Notes under the pieces: generated by a model | The model's input: the letters and a program-made list of their open reading frames with translations, nothing else | The model's database searches: none | Told to the model about the DNA's origin: nothing | Origin: Lasiosphaeris hirsuta | Lineage: Eukaryota > Ascomycota > Sordariomycetes > Sordariales > Lasiosphaeriaceae | Length of the DNA: 64,000 bases | Assembly (NCBI GenBank): GCA_030549175.1 | Contig: JAUKUA010000004.1 | Coordinates: 3,472,001-3,536,000, forward strand | Reading direction: 5' to 3' | Position numbers and translations under genes: made by a program | In this document: positions 33,927 through 44,868 of the stretch, one piece after another | Position numbering within the stretch: position 1 is the first letter of the stretch | How the letters are laid out: each line of letters begins with the position of its first letter

Positions 33927-35011
33927 GTGTTGAGTTGTTGATCGAGAAAACTTTGACCCCTTTTTCTCTCTGGCTTAGACTATTGGGGTTTTGATTTTTT
34001 CTTTGGTTTATTAAGCCATGTTGTTATCGTAAGTGTTTTATGTTATAGCTGTGTGTCGATCGAGAATACCAATGCCTTACTGCCATGTTGCTGTAATGTG
34101 CCATCTGTAAGGTTTCGGGTGGGAATGAATGTGTTGATGGGTGGGATGCTGGTGGGGTTGTGTAACTACTTGGTTGATACCTATTGAACAATTTGCCCGG
34201 ATAAATCTTTCTGGACGGCAGAGTAAGGTTGTGACTAAATATCAGTGGTGGTCGTCAAGGTAAGCCGATTGCTTGAGCGGTATTTACCTCGAGTTTCCTG
34301 GCAGCTACTACCACTGACCACAATAACCCTGACCAATATAGCATCAATTTTACAGCATAAGAGAGACGCCACCCAGCGATAGAGTGATCAGAGTCAAGAA
34401 AAAACCAAATGCAATTCCCAAGACTGCTAGTTTAAAGAAACACAAACCCAAGGTTGCTAAACAAAAACGCGAGTTGCAGAAGGTTTAGCCATTTCCTACC
34501 CACTTTGCCAGATCACCGCCAGCCGTTTCGCCGAATTTCGGACACACGCAATAGAGACATCACCGAGCACCCTCCCCTCTTTAGCTTTAGTTGCTCCCTT
34601 GCATCCTTCTCTCCCCCCTCCCCATCTTCACACCCCTACCACTATTCTCCCCGCTTTCTTTATCTCCCTCTCCTTTCCCTCAGCCGCGCAAGGCCCCCAA
34701 AGGCGAGGGCTCGGCCACTCCAGAAAGAGCGGCTTAGGTACACGGATGGGAGGAGTTTCCCCCGCTTTCTTTTTTCGCTCATTTGTTGTGTGCTTTCCCT
34801 CTCCCCCGCGCCTTGTCTTCCCATCTAGAAAGCCACTCCTCGCCCGCAGAAACGAATCCCTAGACCAGACCAGACCAGACCAGACCAGACCAGACTCCTC
34901 ACAAGCTGGTAGATACCTCGGCGTTCCTCTCTCACTCTCACTCCCATATCGTTGACTTAGCCAGAAAGAAACTCCCCCCAAGAGACCCTATTTCGAGGGT
35001 AAGGGATCCCA
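33927..35011. other. Convergent intergenic region with a pyrimidine-rich tract
   Basis: This lies between the 3' ends of FAA1 and NCS1. From about 34490 to 34960 the plus strand is strongly C/T-rich, including a (AGACC)n array. Such tracts are usual in fungal promoters but unexpected between two 3' ends. No protein gene is supported. Confidence 0.5.
34862..34895. repeat. Pentanucleotide tandem repeat (AGACC)6.8
   Basis: Six perfect AGACC units plus AGAC run without interruption. Confidence 0.95.
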
Positions 35012-35991
35012 TCACACAAGGCCGTCGTAGAGCGACAGGGCGGATACGATTGTGGCGTCGCGTTGGCTGCCCTCCTTGAACTCGTCCATGTCGAGGCTGC
35101 CGTTCTCGTCCTTGTCCATCATGCGGAAGATCTTGCTGACGCGCTTCTCGGGGGTGTCCTCGTCGTCGGGGAGCTTGACCATTGAGCCGACCTACATACC
35201 GGTATGATTGATTAGCTACGTTATTTCGAGAGAGGAGGATGGGTATCGTGTCAAGGTTACCATCTTGTAGATCGCCTCGACAATCTTGAGCATCTCGTCG
35301 TAGCTGATCTTGCCGTCGCCGTCAATATCGTAGAGCTGGAAGGCCCAGTCAAGCTTGTCCTCCATCTTGCCACGACTAGTGACGCTCAGGGCGCAGATGA
35401 ACTCCTTGAAGTCAATGGTGCCCGATTTGTCCGTGTCGAAGACGTTGAAGACGTAGTCGGCAAACGACGACGGGTCGCCGAACGGGAAGAACTGTCGGTA
35501 AATCTTCTGGAACTCCTCCTTAGTGAGCATGCCCGACGGGCAGTCCTTGAGGAAGCCTGTACCCCTCCCTGTTAGATACGGCCTGGACGGGGGAGGGAGA
35601 AGGAGGGGGAGACACGCACCCTTATACCATTGCTGCAGCTCCTTCTTGTCAAAGTGCGTCGAGTTCTGGAGCTCGGCCAGCTGCTCCTGGGAGAGCTTGG
35701 ACTGTCTGCGTGGCGATGGGCGAAACAGGTGAGCGATGAACAAACAAGACAATGCGCGACTTCAAGCTTTTGGATCCCCCTAATATCCGGCGCCCGCGGA
35801 GCTTCTCTGGGGCCTAGATTGCGGCGCCGCGGGCACGAACAGAAAGGGGCGAGGCGCCATAGGCGCGGAGCAAGGAGCCGTCCCATATCTCCCAAAGCGC
35901 AAAGAGAGCTAGCTATCTGCATGTGAAGGAGGGGGGGAGGGCGATGGCGGCGATGCTTGTCGACGGGAAAGTAGACTCACGATTTGCCCAT
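35012..35991 (-). CDS. NCS1: Neuronal calcium sensor NCS-1 / frequenin homologue
   Basis: Four exons, 35981-35991 (11 nt), 35620-35705, 35261-35556 and 35012-35191, encode 190 residues, exactly the NCS-1 length. The N-terminus [12 protein letters not shown] carries a glycine-2 myristoylation signal. EF-hand 1 is degenerate ([12 protein letters not shown]); EF-hands 2-4 have complete loops [24 protein letters not shown] and [12 protein letters not shown]. The C-terminus [10 protein letters not shown] is typical. Fungal NCS-1/Frq1 binds calcium, associates with membranes, activates phosphatidylinositol 4-kinase Pik1, and in Neurospora and relatives affects calcium tolerance and growth. Introns are 275, 63 and 69 nt; the first follows only three and two-thirds codons. 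Sequence identity to the family is very high by eye, so the call is firm. Confidence 0.97.
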
Positions 35992-38029
35992 GTCGACCGG
36001 CTGGGTGCGACGGTGTTCTCCGTCTGGATAGGGGAGTGCTGCTGGGTGTAGATGGGTAGCGCCGAGGAAGGGGGGTTTGCGACGAGGTTGCTGTGTGTTT
36101 TGTCAATTGCTCGTTCAGGCGGGCTCTCGGGGGTCGCGCGCGGAGGGGTTCTTGTCGTTGGATGTCTTGTATTGGTGGGTCGTTGTTTAGGTCAAATGTC
36201 GGCGGCGATCGGCTGTCGGGAAGTGGACAAAAATGTCTTGACAGGGGAGTCGAGGGAATTGGGGGGCGGCACTCTAGGGCCGATGGCTTTTGAGGTGATG
36301 GTAAAATGAGAGGAGTTGAGCAGGTGGGTTGGTAAGGCAGCGGGAGTCCGAGTGACGAGCGACGAGTGACGACGACGGCAGTCCTGGGGAGGGAGCAACA
36401 CCGCAGCACGGTACAGGTACACTCTCACCTAGCGGACGGCACTGTATGGATGTGGATTCCTTTCCGAGCTACCAAACACACAAGCACATGCGCCTCACCT
36501 CAAAGCCGTCGTGAAAAAAAAAAAAAAAAGGGTCACGGTGTTGGATCAGCTCATCGCTAGCACTATGAAACCCGAGTCCCTTTGCTCGGCGGCAGTGGGC
36601 GAGCCACAGCAAGGCGCTAGCCTAGTCGTCTTTCACTCTCAGATGCGCAGCCCACGAGCTGCGTGTGCCCCGCCCTCTTCCATCTGGTATAACGACTCAG
36701 CTACACTTGTGTGAGCCCAAGCACTTGGTGAACGTTTGCTGCGAGGGCATAGGCATGGAGACCCTAGGTTGTCTGAATATGGAATGAGGCTCGGGAGGCA
36801 TGGAGCCCAGAGGTGAGGGGCATGAGGGGCAATGGCGATAAAGAGGCCCATTGGACACTAGGCGGGGGTGCCAGGGCCAGTACCAGTGTTAGCCAGAGGT
36901 TTCCGATGTCTTGCCTAGGAAGGTCACTGCGCATGCGACAGGCAACCGGGCCCTGCCCTGGTCCGTGCTGTAGGCGGGATCTCTCAAGGGGCTATTGTGG
37001 CTGGGGCTGCGTCTCGTCCTCTGGGAGCCGCTTCTGGCTCTGCACGAATAACCAAGCGCTGTCATTGGAATCTTTGCCGTGTGTCCCTCCAGAGCTCGCG
37101 GTTGCAAAAGTACTCCATCCTGCACACAACACAGGATACAACACCAGTGATTACATAACCGCAAAGGGGGGCTGTGCAACCGCCAAGCTGCTGCAGCGCG
37201 GCATTCAGGGCACAGCGGGGAGCTGTCCACTCAGACCACTAGAGTTATATCGCGGCGAGATTGTCACGCTACTGTATACAACCATCGACTCGATTGCAAC
37301 GGCAACAATCGAGCAAGTTGGCAATTTAGCGGGAGGCTGCCTAGGCGGGCTTGCGGCGGTGCTGATCAACTCAACCACCACCATGGCGGTTTTTGTGCGC
37401 TTCGTGACCTTCTTTGGCTGTCCTCGAGGGGCTGTGTCGCAGCGGTGCCTGAACCCTTGGCGGCACGGTATCGAACGGTACTAATCGACGGTTAATCACT
37501 CAGCTTCCGTCTCCGTCTCGGCCGAGCCTACCAGGTTCACATTCCCTCAGCCTCCCGACAAAGACCCGGTTTCGTTGAATTTGAAGGCCATGGAAATAAT
37601 CAGTCCCACCCGCATGTCATCATTCGCAACACGGGCTCGAGACGGGGTACTAGCCAGCCCCGTTCCGGAAGGTGAACACCGTGCAGCTTGGGTTAGCCTC
37701 GGGACTCAAGGTAAACAAAAATGCTAATTCATTCACCATTACCATACCAACCTGAGTAGCCATCTGCTCAATTGGAGCTATGCACAGGCAGACGCGATCC
37801 GACCTGCCTTGCCATGCCCTGCTCATTCCATCATTTCGTACCTTGCCCTACCCGCAGAACCTTGGAAAAGACCAGAACTCGACTCATGTACGAATGCCGC
37901 CCCTTGCCCAATACGAAGGACGCCATTCTTCCCAAGCAAGCGGTTTCTATATAGACAGACCGACAGACCAACAGAAAACAGCAACCATACACCGCCGCCA
38001 ATGCTTGTGACCCATCAGTGGCCCCTTCC
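35992..38029. other. Intergenic region between NCS1 promoter and CDC45 3' end
   Basis: About 2 kb. A 223-codon plus-strand frame (36813-37484) and several smaller ones lack family signatures and supported splice sites. An A16 run lies at 36514-36529, flanked by GTGA and TCAC. I see no RNA gene. Confidence 0.5.
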
Positions 38030-40716
38030 CTAACCAACAACAGCCTTCATGCTCAAACTCTCTAGGAACCCCTGTAGGTCTTCCTTCTTGACTTCCACCA
38101 CACAGTGCTCGAAGCTGTCGATACGCACCCTCGCACTCGTCTCGGCCACTACGTCCTGGAAAGCCGTGCCGAACTTGTTCAGTCCATACCCCCTCTCCCT
38201 CGCAGCCTCATCATCACCATCGTCATCGTCCTCATCTGAATCCTCATCATCATCGTCGTCATCATCCGACGCCTCGCTCTCGCTCTCCTCTTCCCCCCGG
38301 TCCACATCACCCTTCAACGCCCTTTTTGCTGCCCTCTTCTCCGCCCTCACCTTCTCCTTATTTTTCCTTTGCTCTTCCTTGGCCTTAGATTTTGCCTCTT
38401 TAGCCTCTTCTCGCTTCCTCGCCGCCTCGCGGTCGACAAAGCTGCTATCAGGTCCGCCGCCACCACCCGTACCTACAATGACATACACGCCGCGCTTCTC
38501 ATCAAGACTGGCAACGACCAGCGGCGTGCCACGGCCTCCAAGCGCGAGCTTACCCATTGCTTCCTTTTCCTGCTCAGCAAGCGCCTCGCCGATCCATAGG
38601 GCGAGCTTGGTTAGCGCCCCGGGATGGTTGAATAGGGTGACGTCGGGTGAGTCCTTGACGATACACATGCGGAATGCGCGAAGGTGCGAGATCTGCTTCT
38701 TCTTCAGGATTGCGGTCCCCGTAGTGAAGATGGCCTTGTGGAGGAACTGTGCGGTGGGGAGGCCGGCTTTGAGAGATTCGATGCTGTGCGAATTATTAGC
38801 TGAATGCGAGTGAGGTGGGCGCTGGGGGGTATTACTCTTCCAAGGCATCGTACGCGTCCCAGAACCTAGGGAGCCACTCCTCGCTTTGCATTTGGTCGTC
38901 GTTTATCTCAACGATATCCTGGGACGAGCCTCCAGGAGCAGGTTCTGGGGAAGCCGTCGTGTTCTTACCAACTTCAAGGAGAGCGCCAACCACAACACCG
39001 ACGTCTTGTGCGCTGAGGGTTGCCCGCCATCCCCAGCTCCGGACAAACCCCCATCCGTCCTTTGTACCCCCACGGTCCGCACCGTCCGTGTCTATTGTTG
39101 GGACGAGATCGTCTAGGTTATACAACGAGGCGTACTTGAGCAACTTGGTGCGGAGCTCGCGTTTAAGCATCATGTCCATGTGTGTATAGCTCTGCTTGCA
39201 CTGGACTAGACTGACGCCCATCTTGGCCAGAAGCTTGTGCAGACGTTTCAGACCTGTCTCGCTCCATGTCTTGAGACGAGAAAAGAGGTAGGGTGAGTGC
39301 AACATGCTGTCGTACAAGCTCCAGTGTCTGATCAGCAGAAATCTGGGCTCTGGCGACAAGCGGATGCTCGTATCTTCGGGACTGCGTGCCGAAGTGGGTA
39401 TTATCCCTACCGATTCTGGTAGAACTCTGCCGTTTCCTACTTCAGGAGGGTTCAACCTCCGTACTTCATCTCGCAATAGCTGTCGTATCCTTGCGCCGCG
39501 CATCCCGAGCCAACCTGAAGTAGGCCGAGCCTCCGAGCTTCGGGCTGTCACTGCAATACCAGCAGACGAACGTCCATACAGCTCCATAGATGATACTCCG
39601 ACAATGGCGAGCCAGAGTAGATCGTTGTCTTCGCGACCAAGCTCAGACGCAAGGGAGTACATCATCGAGGAGATGGGCTCCGAGTATGAAGTGCCTAGTC
39701 GGTAATATTCTCGCAAAACCCCCTCGTTCTCGCGCCGTAGCCGAAGAAGTCTCCGCCTCAATACCCTTGTTGAAACCTTGGGGGGTTGAGCTGCTGTTGG
39801 GGGATCTGCCAAGTCGCTGGACGAGAATATGGCGCCGTCTCTCAAAGAGAGAAGACCCCTCTGTACGGGCCGCCTTGGAGAGTCAGGAATCGGGCTCGAC
39901 TGGTATAGAGTTAGCAGTGTTCTACAGGTCCGAGAAAGCGATGCATACCGAATTACTCCTCCTCCGCTGCCTTGGCCGGTCGTCATCATCACTATCTTCT
40001 TCGTCAAAATCAGACCATGACTTGCGCTTCTGGCCGGCATGAACCGATGCTTCCCCAGTGTCATTGTCGTTATCACTCTCGTTATCACTCCCGTCGAGGT
40101 CCTCGCCGTTGTCCTCAATGTCGGGCATATCGACCAATGCCAGGTACGCGTCTTGCTCCTTGCCAAGTTCGTCTTCGATATCGCCGTCGTCAATGACCAC
40201 AATGCCACCCTTTCCAGGCTTGTATGCCCGATCAATTCGTCCTCCCCGCACACCGGTCGGGGTGCGAGCTGTGAAAGTGGTGGCGTCCTCGGTCTCGGGC
40301 TCCAGAGGAAACCCGCCAAAAACGTTGCTCAGATTCCATGGGCGATGTGCATCGACTACCCAAACCTCAACACCGCCGAATGTATTGTCCTCGCCCTCGG
40401 GCTCCAGCCCCAGCACTGATCCCAGGTCGGCCATTCCGCCCACTCCCAGACACACGACGAGACCGCCAGCGCCGCCACGCGTCTCCATCATGGGACTGAC
40501 AAGCTCCCTGCCGATACGTTCGAGGTCTGCATACCCTGCCACGGGCTGGATCTTGTGTGGAATATAGTCATGCTTAAATAGACGCGTAAGGATGCGACAG
40601 GCGCAGAGAGCATCGGGCTCGAGGGCGACGAGAATAAGTACCGGCGGCGATAGGGGATGGCGGGTGTTCTGCAAGTGCAGGTAGAGTTTCGAGACGAGGG
40701 AACGCGGGAGATACAT
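38030..40716 (-). CDS. CDC45: DNA replication initiation factor Cdc45
   Basis: Three exons, 39949-40716, 38836-39899 and 38030-38783, encode 861 residues; introns are 49 and 52 nt. The N-terminus MYLPRSLVSKLYLHLQNTRH and the segments DALCACRILTRLFKHDYI and WVVDAHRPWNLSNVFG are characteristic of Cdc45, an inactive DHH-phosphoesterase relative. Cdc45 joins Mcm2-7 and GINS to form the replicative CMG helicase. Later motifs include LREYYRLGTSYSEPISSMMY, LLWLAIVGVSSMELYGR, LLIRHWSLYDSMLHSPYL and KMGVSLVQCKQSYTHMD. Two acidic disordered stretches are present, near residues 200-240 and in the C-terminal third (DSDEDDDDGDDE), the latter next to a Lys/Arg/Glu-rich helix. Acidic loops are normal in Cdc45, though the C-terminal one looks longer than I recall from yeast. 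Confidence 0.95.
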
Positions 40717-42760
40717 GGCTAAGAGGATATGGATGCGTCTGCAGTAACGTTGTGAGGATTCATGGGGTGCAGGTGACTGTGAGATAGATTTCTTTTGTTG
40801 CACACCACCTCCAGGGAACAGATGGACTGGTCGTCACACGGAATAAAGTGGCTGCAAAAACGCGGCGGCCCCGCCAGCTTCTGTAACGAAAGAGATTGTC
40901 CCCAATTGGAAAATGGTGGGGGGGGGGTGAAAATCAGGATCAAGATCTGAACAAGAAATGATAAAGAAGCCGTATCCTCATCGACAGACTAGTAGAGGCG
41001 GTGGTTCAAAGTTGTTGTGCAGTGTGAGTGATGTTTATGTCAACTTGGACCTACAGCCAAAGCGAGCCAGAGCGAGGAGCACGACGCGGTCTAAGACGCG
41101 ACTGGGAGGTGTGGGGACAGCACGATACTTTTTTGGGGGGCCTGCTAGCCGCCAGCTGTCATTTCTTATCGGCAGCTGCAGCGCAAATCGGGTGGCTTAC
41201 CCCCACCGATAAAGGTCGGGTCGGGTCCGTCAGGCCTGCCACGTCGGCAAGCCGACCTAGGCGGGGTGTGCATTCCTCGTCCTACCTTAGTCCCGTCCCT
41301 TCCTCCACTCGACACTCACATCAATTCACACACCTTCACTCCCACGCTCCTCAGCGAGTTGACCGCTTATTTTGTTTCTGTGTTGCCTGCAAGGCTCTAT
41401 GGCTGTGCTTTCTGCATGCGGTAATGTCTGCTTCAGTAATGAATCCATCGATTGTCCAAAAGGAGGCCTCCATCTCCCAAGCGCGTCTATCGTGGGTTGC
41501 ATCAAACTCAAGCTGGAGGGCAGGTGGTGAGTGGGACAGCGGGGTTGCAAATCATCCATCGTTTCCTGCCTCTGCCTCCCCCGATGCAGCAATGCAGCCA
41601 ACATCCAGACCAGATCTGTGGCCTGAGGTGTCGGCGCATCTAATCATCCCCAGCTTCCCCTCAATGTTGCAGCCGACTGGGTGCGACATCTGGAATTCTC
41701 CCCTGCGAGTGGTTCCGTGCCTCTCGGGGTTCTAGTTCACAGGCAGTTGGCGCAGAGTCTCTCCCGACACAATGGTAACCTACCTCTGCACGCCGCACTC
41801 CGTACGGCACTCGACAGCGCAGCTCACATCTCACAGCAAGCCGTTATTGTCGCCAAGTCCCAGCAATGTGGGTAAGGAGAAGGGTGGGAGGGTCCCCTCC
41901 CGTGGGAGTCAGCTCTTCCGCGCCGCCCTGATGTCGTGCGGCACCTTGCGGTCGCATCCCCAGTAGAGGGTCGAGATGCAGAAATGGCGTTTCCTCATGC
42001 ATAACGCCCTGTCTCTTGAACTTCTCTGTCCTTGATTGGCTTCCTACCCCAGCATACCATATCCGTAGACTCCACCCCCCTCATAAGCCAAGTGCTCAAG
42101 TGCCTCTCTCTTTGCGTCCTGGAGTCGACTTGGTCCTTTGAAGCTAGACGTGTATTTAGTGCTACTGCATCTCCTCCCTCCGGGGCTGTCTGCTTTGCTT
42201 GATCTTCATTCGTTGCCGTGCTGTCTCGTCCCCGAGCGCCTAGAAGCCCTCTACGCTCACTCCGTCTGCGGATTCACACATCGCCTCGCCCTCTCTTATA
42301 GAGCTGACCGCTCTATCATTTACATGATTTCTGCACATTGACAACACACGGGAAACGCGGGCTTCGGTCTTAGTACATCCTGCCCAATCAGTGATACAAA
42401 GACTCTTAGGTCCGCTCAACAGTCCCTATCTTCTCGTAACTGCCTACACTTCTTCCCCACCTCTTTCCACCAGTCTTTTGCTGTCTATTATTATTACCGG
42501 GGCCCAGTATCCCATCATCACTACACCTGTTTTGCCAGCGCTGATACGCTAGAATAGTCGTGTAGTAGGGCCGAGTGGCACTGGCGACTCCCTCCCGTGC
42601 GCCCCCCGGTTTTAAGGCAACCAGAATTTTGTCTCCCAGCAAAACATCATCCAGGCCAAACCACACCAAAGATGTGTGCTCCAAAGTCAACTACCTCAAA
42701 GTTGTCTTCTCTGGACTGAAAGCCACTGGTTCGAAACTACCAGCTCGAGCTTCTGACAGG
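40717..42760. other. Divergent intergenic region between CDC45 and LaeA-like gene
   Basis: About 2 kb. The longest open frame (41028-41735, plus) has low-complexity content and no signature. A G-run lies near 40918-40928. I see nothing else that supports a gene. Confidence 0.5.
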
Positions 42761-43931
42761 ATGGCTGACGAGCGACCTGTCGAGTCAACCCCCGACCACG
42801 CTCGGGCAGAGGGCGGTCGAGAAGTTACTTCAGACTATGAGCCGAGCATGGATGAATCAGCTTTTGGCTCCCTCAGCTCCAGCATCAAGGACCATGTCTG
42901 GGAGTACGGAAGGTATGAAAAAATACTAAATCCCCTGTTTCCACAGAGGAGTCTTCCAAGCTAAGATATTTTAGACGATACCACACCTTCCGGTACGGAA
43001 GATACCCGATGCCAAATGACGAAGAAGAGTACAAGCGAGAATCACTGCGGCACATAATGCTCAAAGAAGTTCTGGGTGGGCAATTATACCTCGCACCCAT
43101 CGGAGACAACCCCCAAAAGATGATTGATCTCGGGACCGGATTCGGCGACTGGGCGATTGAAGGTATGTGCCGCTCGAGGATGGATCGTACTATAGTTATA
43201 CTAACAGTTCGTCTGCTAGTTGGGGAAAAGTTTCCTAGCGCCAAGGTAATAGGGGTCGACCTATCCCCTATACAGCCGGTCTGGATTCCTGCGAATGTCG
43301 AGTTCCTCGTCGATGACATTGAAGATGAATGGGTACACGCTAGCGACTTCGACTTCGCACATCTCCGATTCATCGGAAATTCCGTCCGCGATAACGGAAA
43401 GCTCGCTCGCGCCATCTTTCAGTATGGATCCGTTTTAGTTCGCGTTCGGTATAAAAGCTCGAACTGACATGTTTCTAGGAACCTTAAGCCTGGTGGCTGG
43501 ATCGAGTTTCAAGATATTAGCCCAAAGCCAGCATCCGACGATGACACGCTTCCACCGGACCACCCTCTCCATGAATTTTACAGGTTGAGTGTTGAGGTGT
43601 TCAAGACACAGTATGGCTTCAATCTTTCATATGTCCAGACCCTCCCAGAAGACTTGGAGAGCTGGGGATTCATCAATGTACAAAGTCGGATATTCAACCT
43701 TCCCTTCGGCGAGTGGCCTAGGGACCCCGAGCAGAGAGCGATCGGCGGATGCTTTCGCGAGGTATTTTTGAGCTTTGCCAATGCCATGGCTACTCGACCT
43801 TTTGTGGAGTTTGGCATGGATAGGGGGATATATACGACCTGATGACGGCGCTGAAGGAGGCGGTGCGAGACAAGCATACCCACGCCTATTTGCCAATGCA
43901 CTATATTTGGGCTCAGAAACCACCAACTTGA
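42761..43931 (+). CDS. LaeA-like SAM-dependent methyltransferase, with apparent frameshift near the 3' end
   Basis: Exons are 42761-42912, 42975-43162, 43220-43421 and 43479 onward; introns are 62, 57 and 57 nt. The protein has an acidic N-terminal tail, then HVWEYGRRYHTFRYGRYPMP, SAM motif I MIDLGTGFGDWAIEVGEKFP, motif II KVIGVDLSPIQP, FLVDDIEDEW and LKPGGWIEFQDI. This matches the large fungal LaeA-like/TAM methyltransferase family. LaeA itself is a nuclear regulator of secondary metabolism, but most members are uncharacterised, and no biosynthetic cluster is nearby. The literal frame ends at 43842, after GMDRGIYTT. The neighbouring frame continues as IYDLMTALKEAVRDKHTHAY and ends at 43931 in the family's usual C-terminus. 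Either one G is missing from the G5 run at 43823-43827, or a 62-nt intron (43762-43823) is removed in frame. About 325 residues if restored. Confidence 0.8.
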
Positions 43932-44868
43932 GCAGGCCATCAGAATCGACACCAGTCTAGGCCTCGATTCTTCGGCTTCAGCGGACGCTCTACCAGCATC
44001 CCAATTTCAGGGGTAGTTAAGCTACGAACTGGTCCGTCCTCGTGACGGGGACCCCTGCCGAGAGGTCTGTCTTGATGACATAGGCCTTGATCTTGACGGT
44101 ATATCGTCGCTCCAGTTCACAGGCTGGCAACCTTCGGTTGTAAGACTGGGCGAGAAGTACACGGGTATTTTCTAGGAAAAATATTGAAAGTGTAAAAAAA
44201 TTTTTTTTTTGGGGGGTAGGTCTTTTTTTTTGGCAAAAAAAAAAGGAGTGGTGTTTAGATTGGGAAACATAAATCTTCTGTCGGAAAGAGAACTAGTAGA
44301 GGTCAGATGTGAGGATGTGCCTATACCTACCCAAGCATATCCAGAGAGAAACAAGTAAACACAGGCGGGAATCAACTTCCAGGTTGCATATATGCAAAAG
44401 AAAGGCTTCGGTCGCACGTACAAATAACACAAGAAAACGCTGTTATAGACCTCAGGCCTCCATAAACTCAGCACTAAAATTCGGCAGACACTGCCGTGGA
44501 TGAAGTTTTGAAGACAATTATGTTCAGAGAAAAGCTCATGATCGGATGGAAAGTGTCAAGTCTGCTCAAGTCGCCCCAAGCATGAAAGTGCTGCAGTGTG
44601 GTGGAGCGGAGCACGCGGTACCGCGCGGCGCTTCCAGTACAATAGCCCTGTATTATAGCTGCTGTCATTACCCGACCGCAATGGAAACAACCTAGCCGGC
44701 AACCAACCTGAGGCCTTGTCTACCCAGCCTCATTCCTCCCACGGCAACTGCTTCTCAAGTCAGTAAATTTTACCCCTTTCTGTTGTTTCGATTTTTTGTC
44801 TTAATGCTAATTAATGCTAACCTTTTCTAGTTATTCAATATCTGCCCACATCGCACACAGGTGCCGTG
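43932..44868. other. Intergenic region with homopolymer hairpin; likely KDM8-like 5' UTR intron
   Basis: No supported gene. A run of A, T, G, T and A homopolymers lies at about 44192-44246 and could fold into a T9/A10 hairpin. Near 44757-44830 a possible 5' UTR intron ends with GCTAACCTTTTCTAG, upstream of the JmjC gene. Confidence 0.5.

Noticed and set aside
36514..36529. A16 run flanked by GTGA/TCAC, as a possible retroposition footprint
   Set aside because: Flanks are an inverted 4-mer, not a target-site duplication, and no retroposed gene body precedes it.
36813..37484. 223-codon plus-strand frame in the NCS1-CDC45 gap
   Set aside because: Cys/Gly/Arg-rich chance composition, no signature and no supporting splice or promoter context.
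41028..41735. 235-codon plus-strand frame in the CDC45-LaeA gap
   Set aside because: Low-complexity composition and no recognisable domain.
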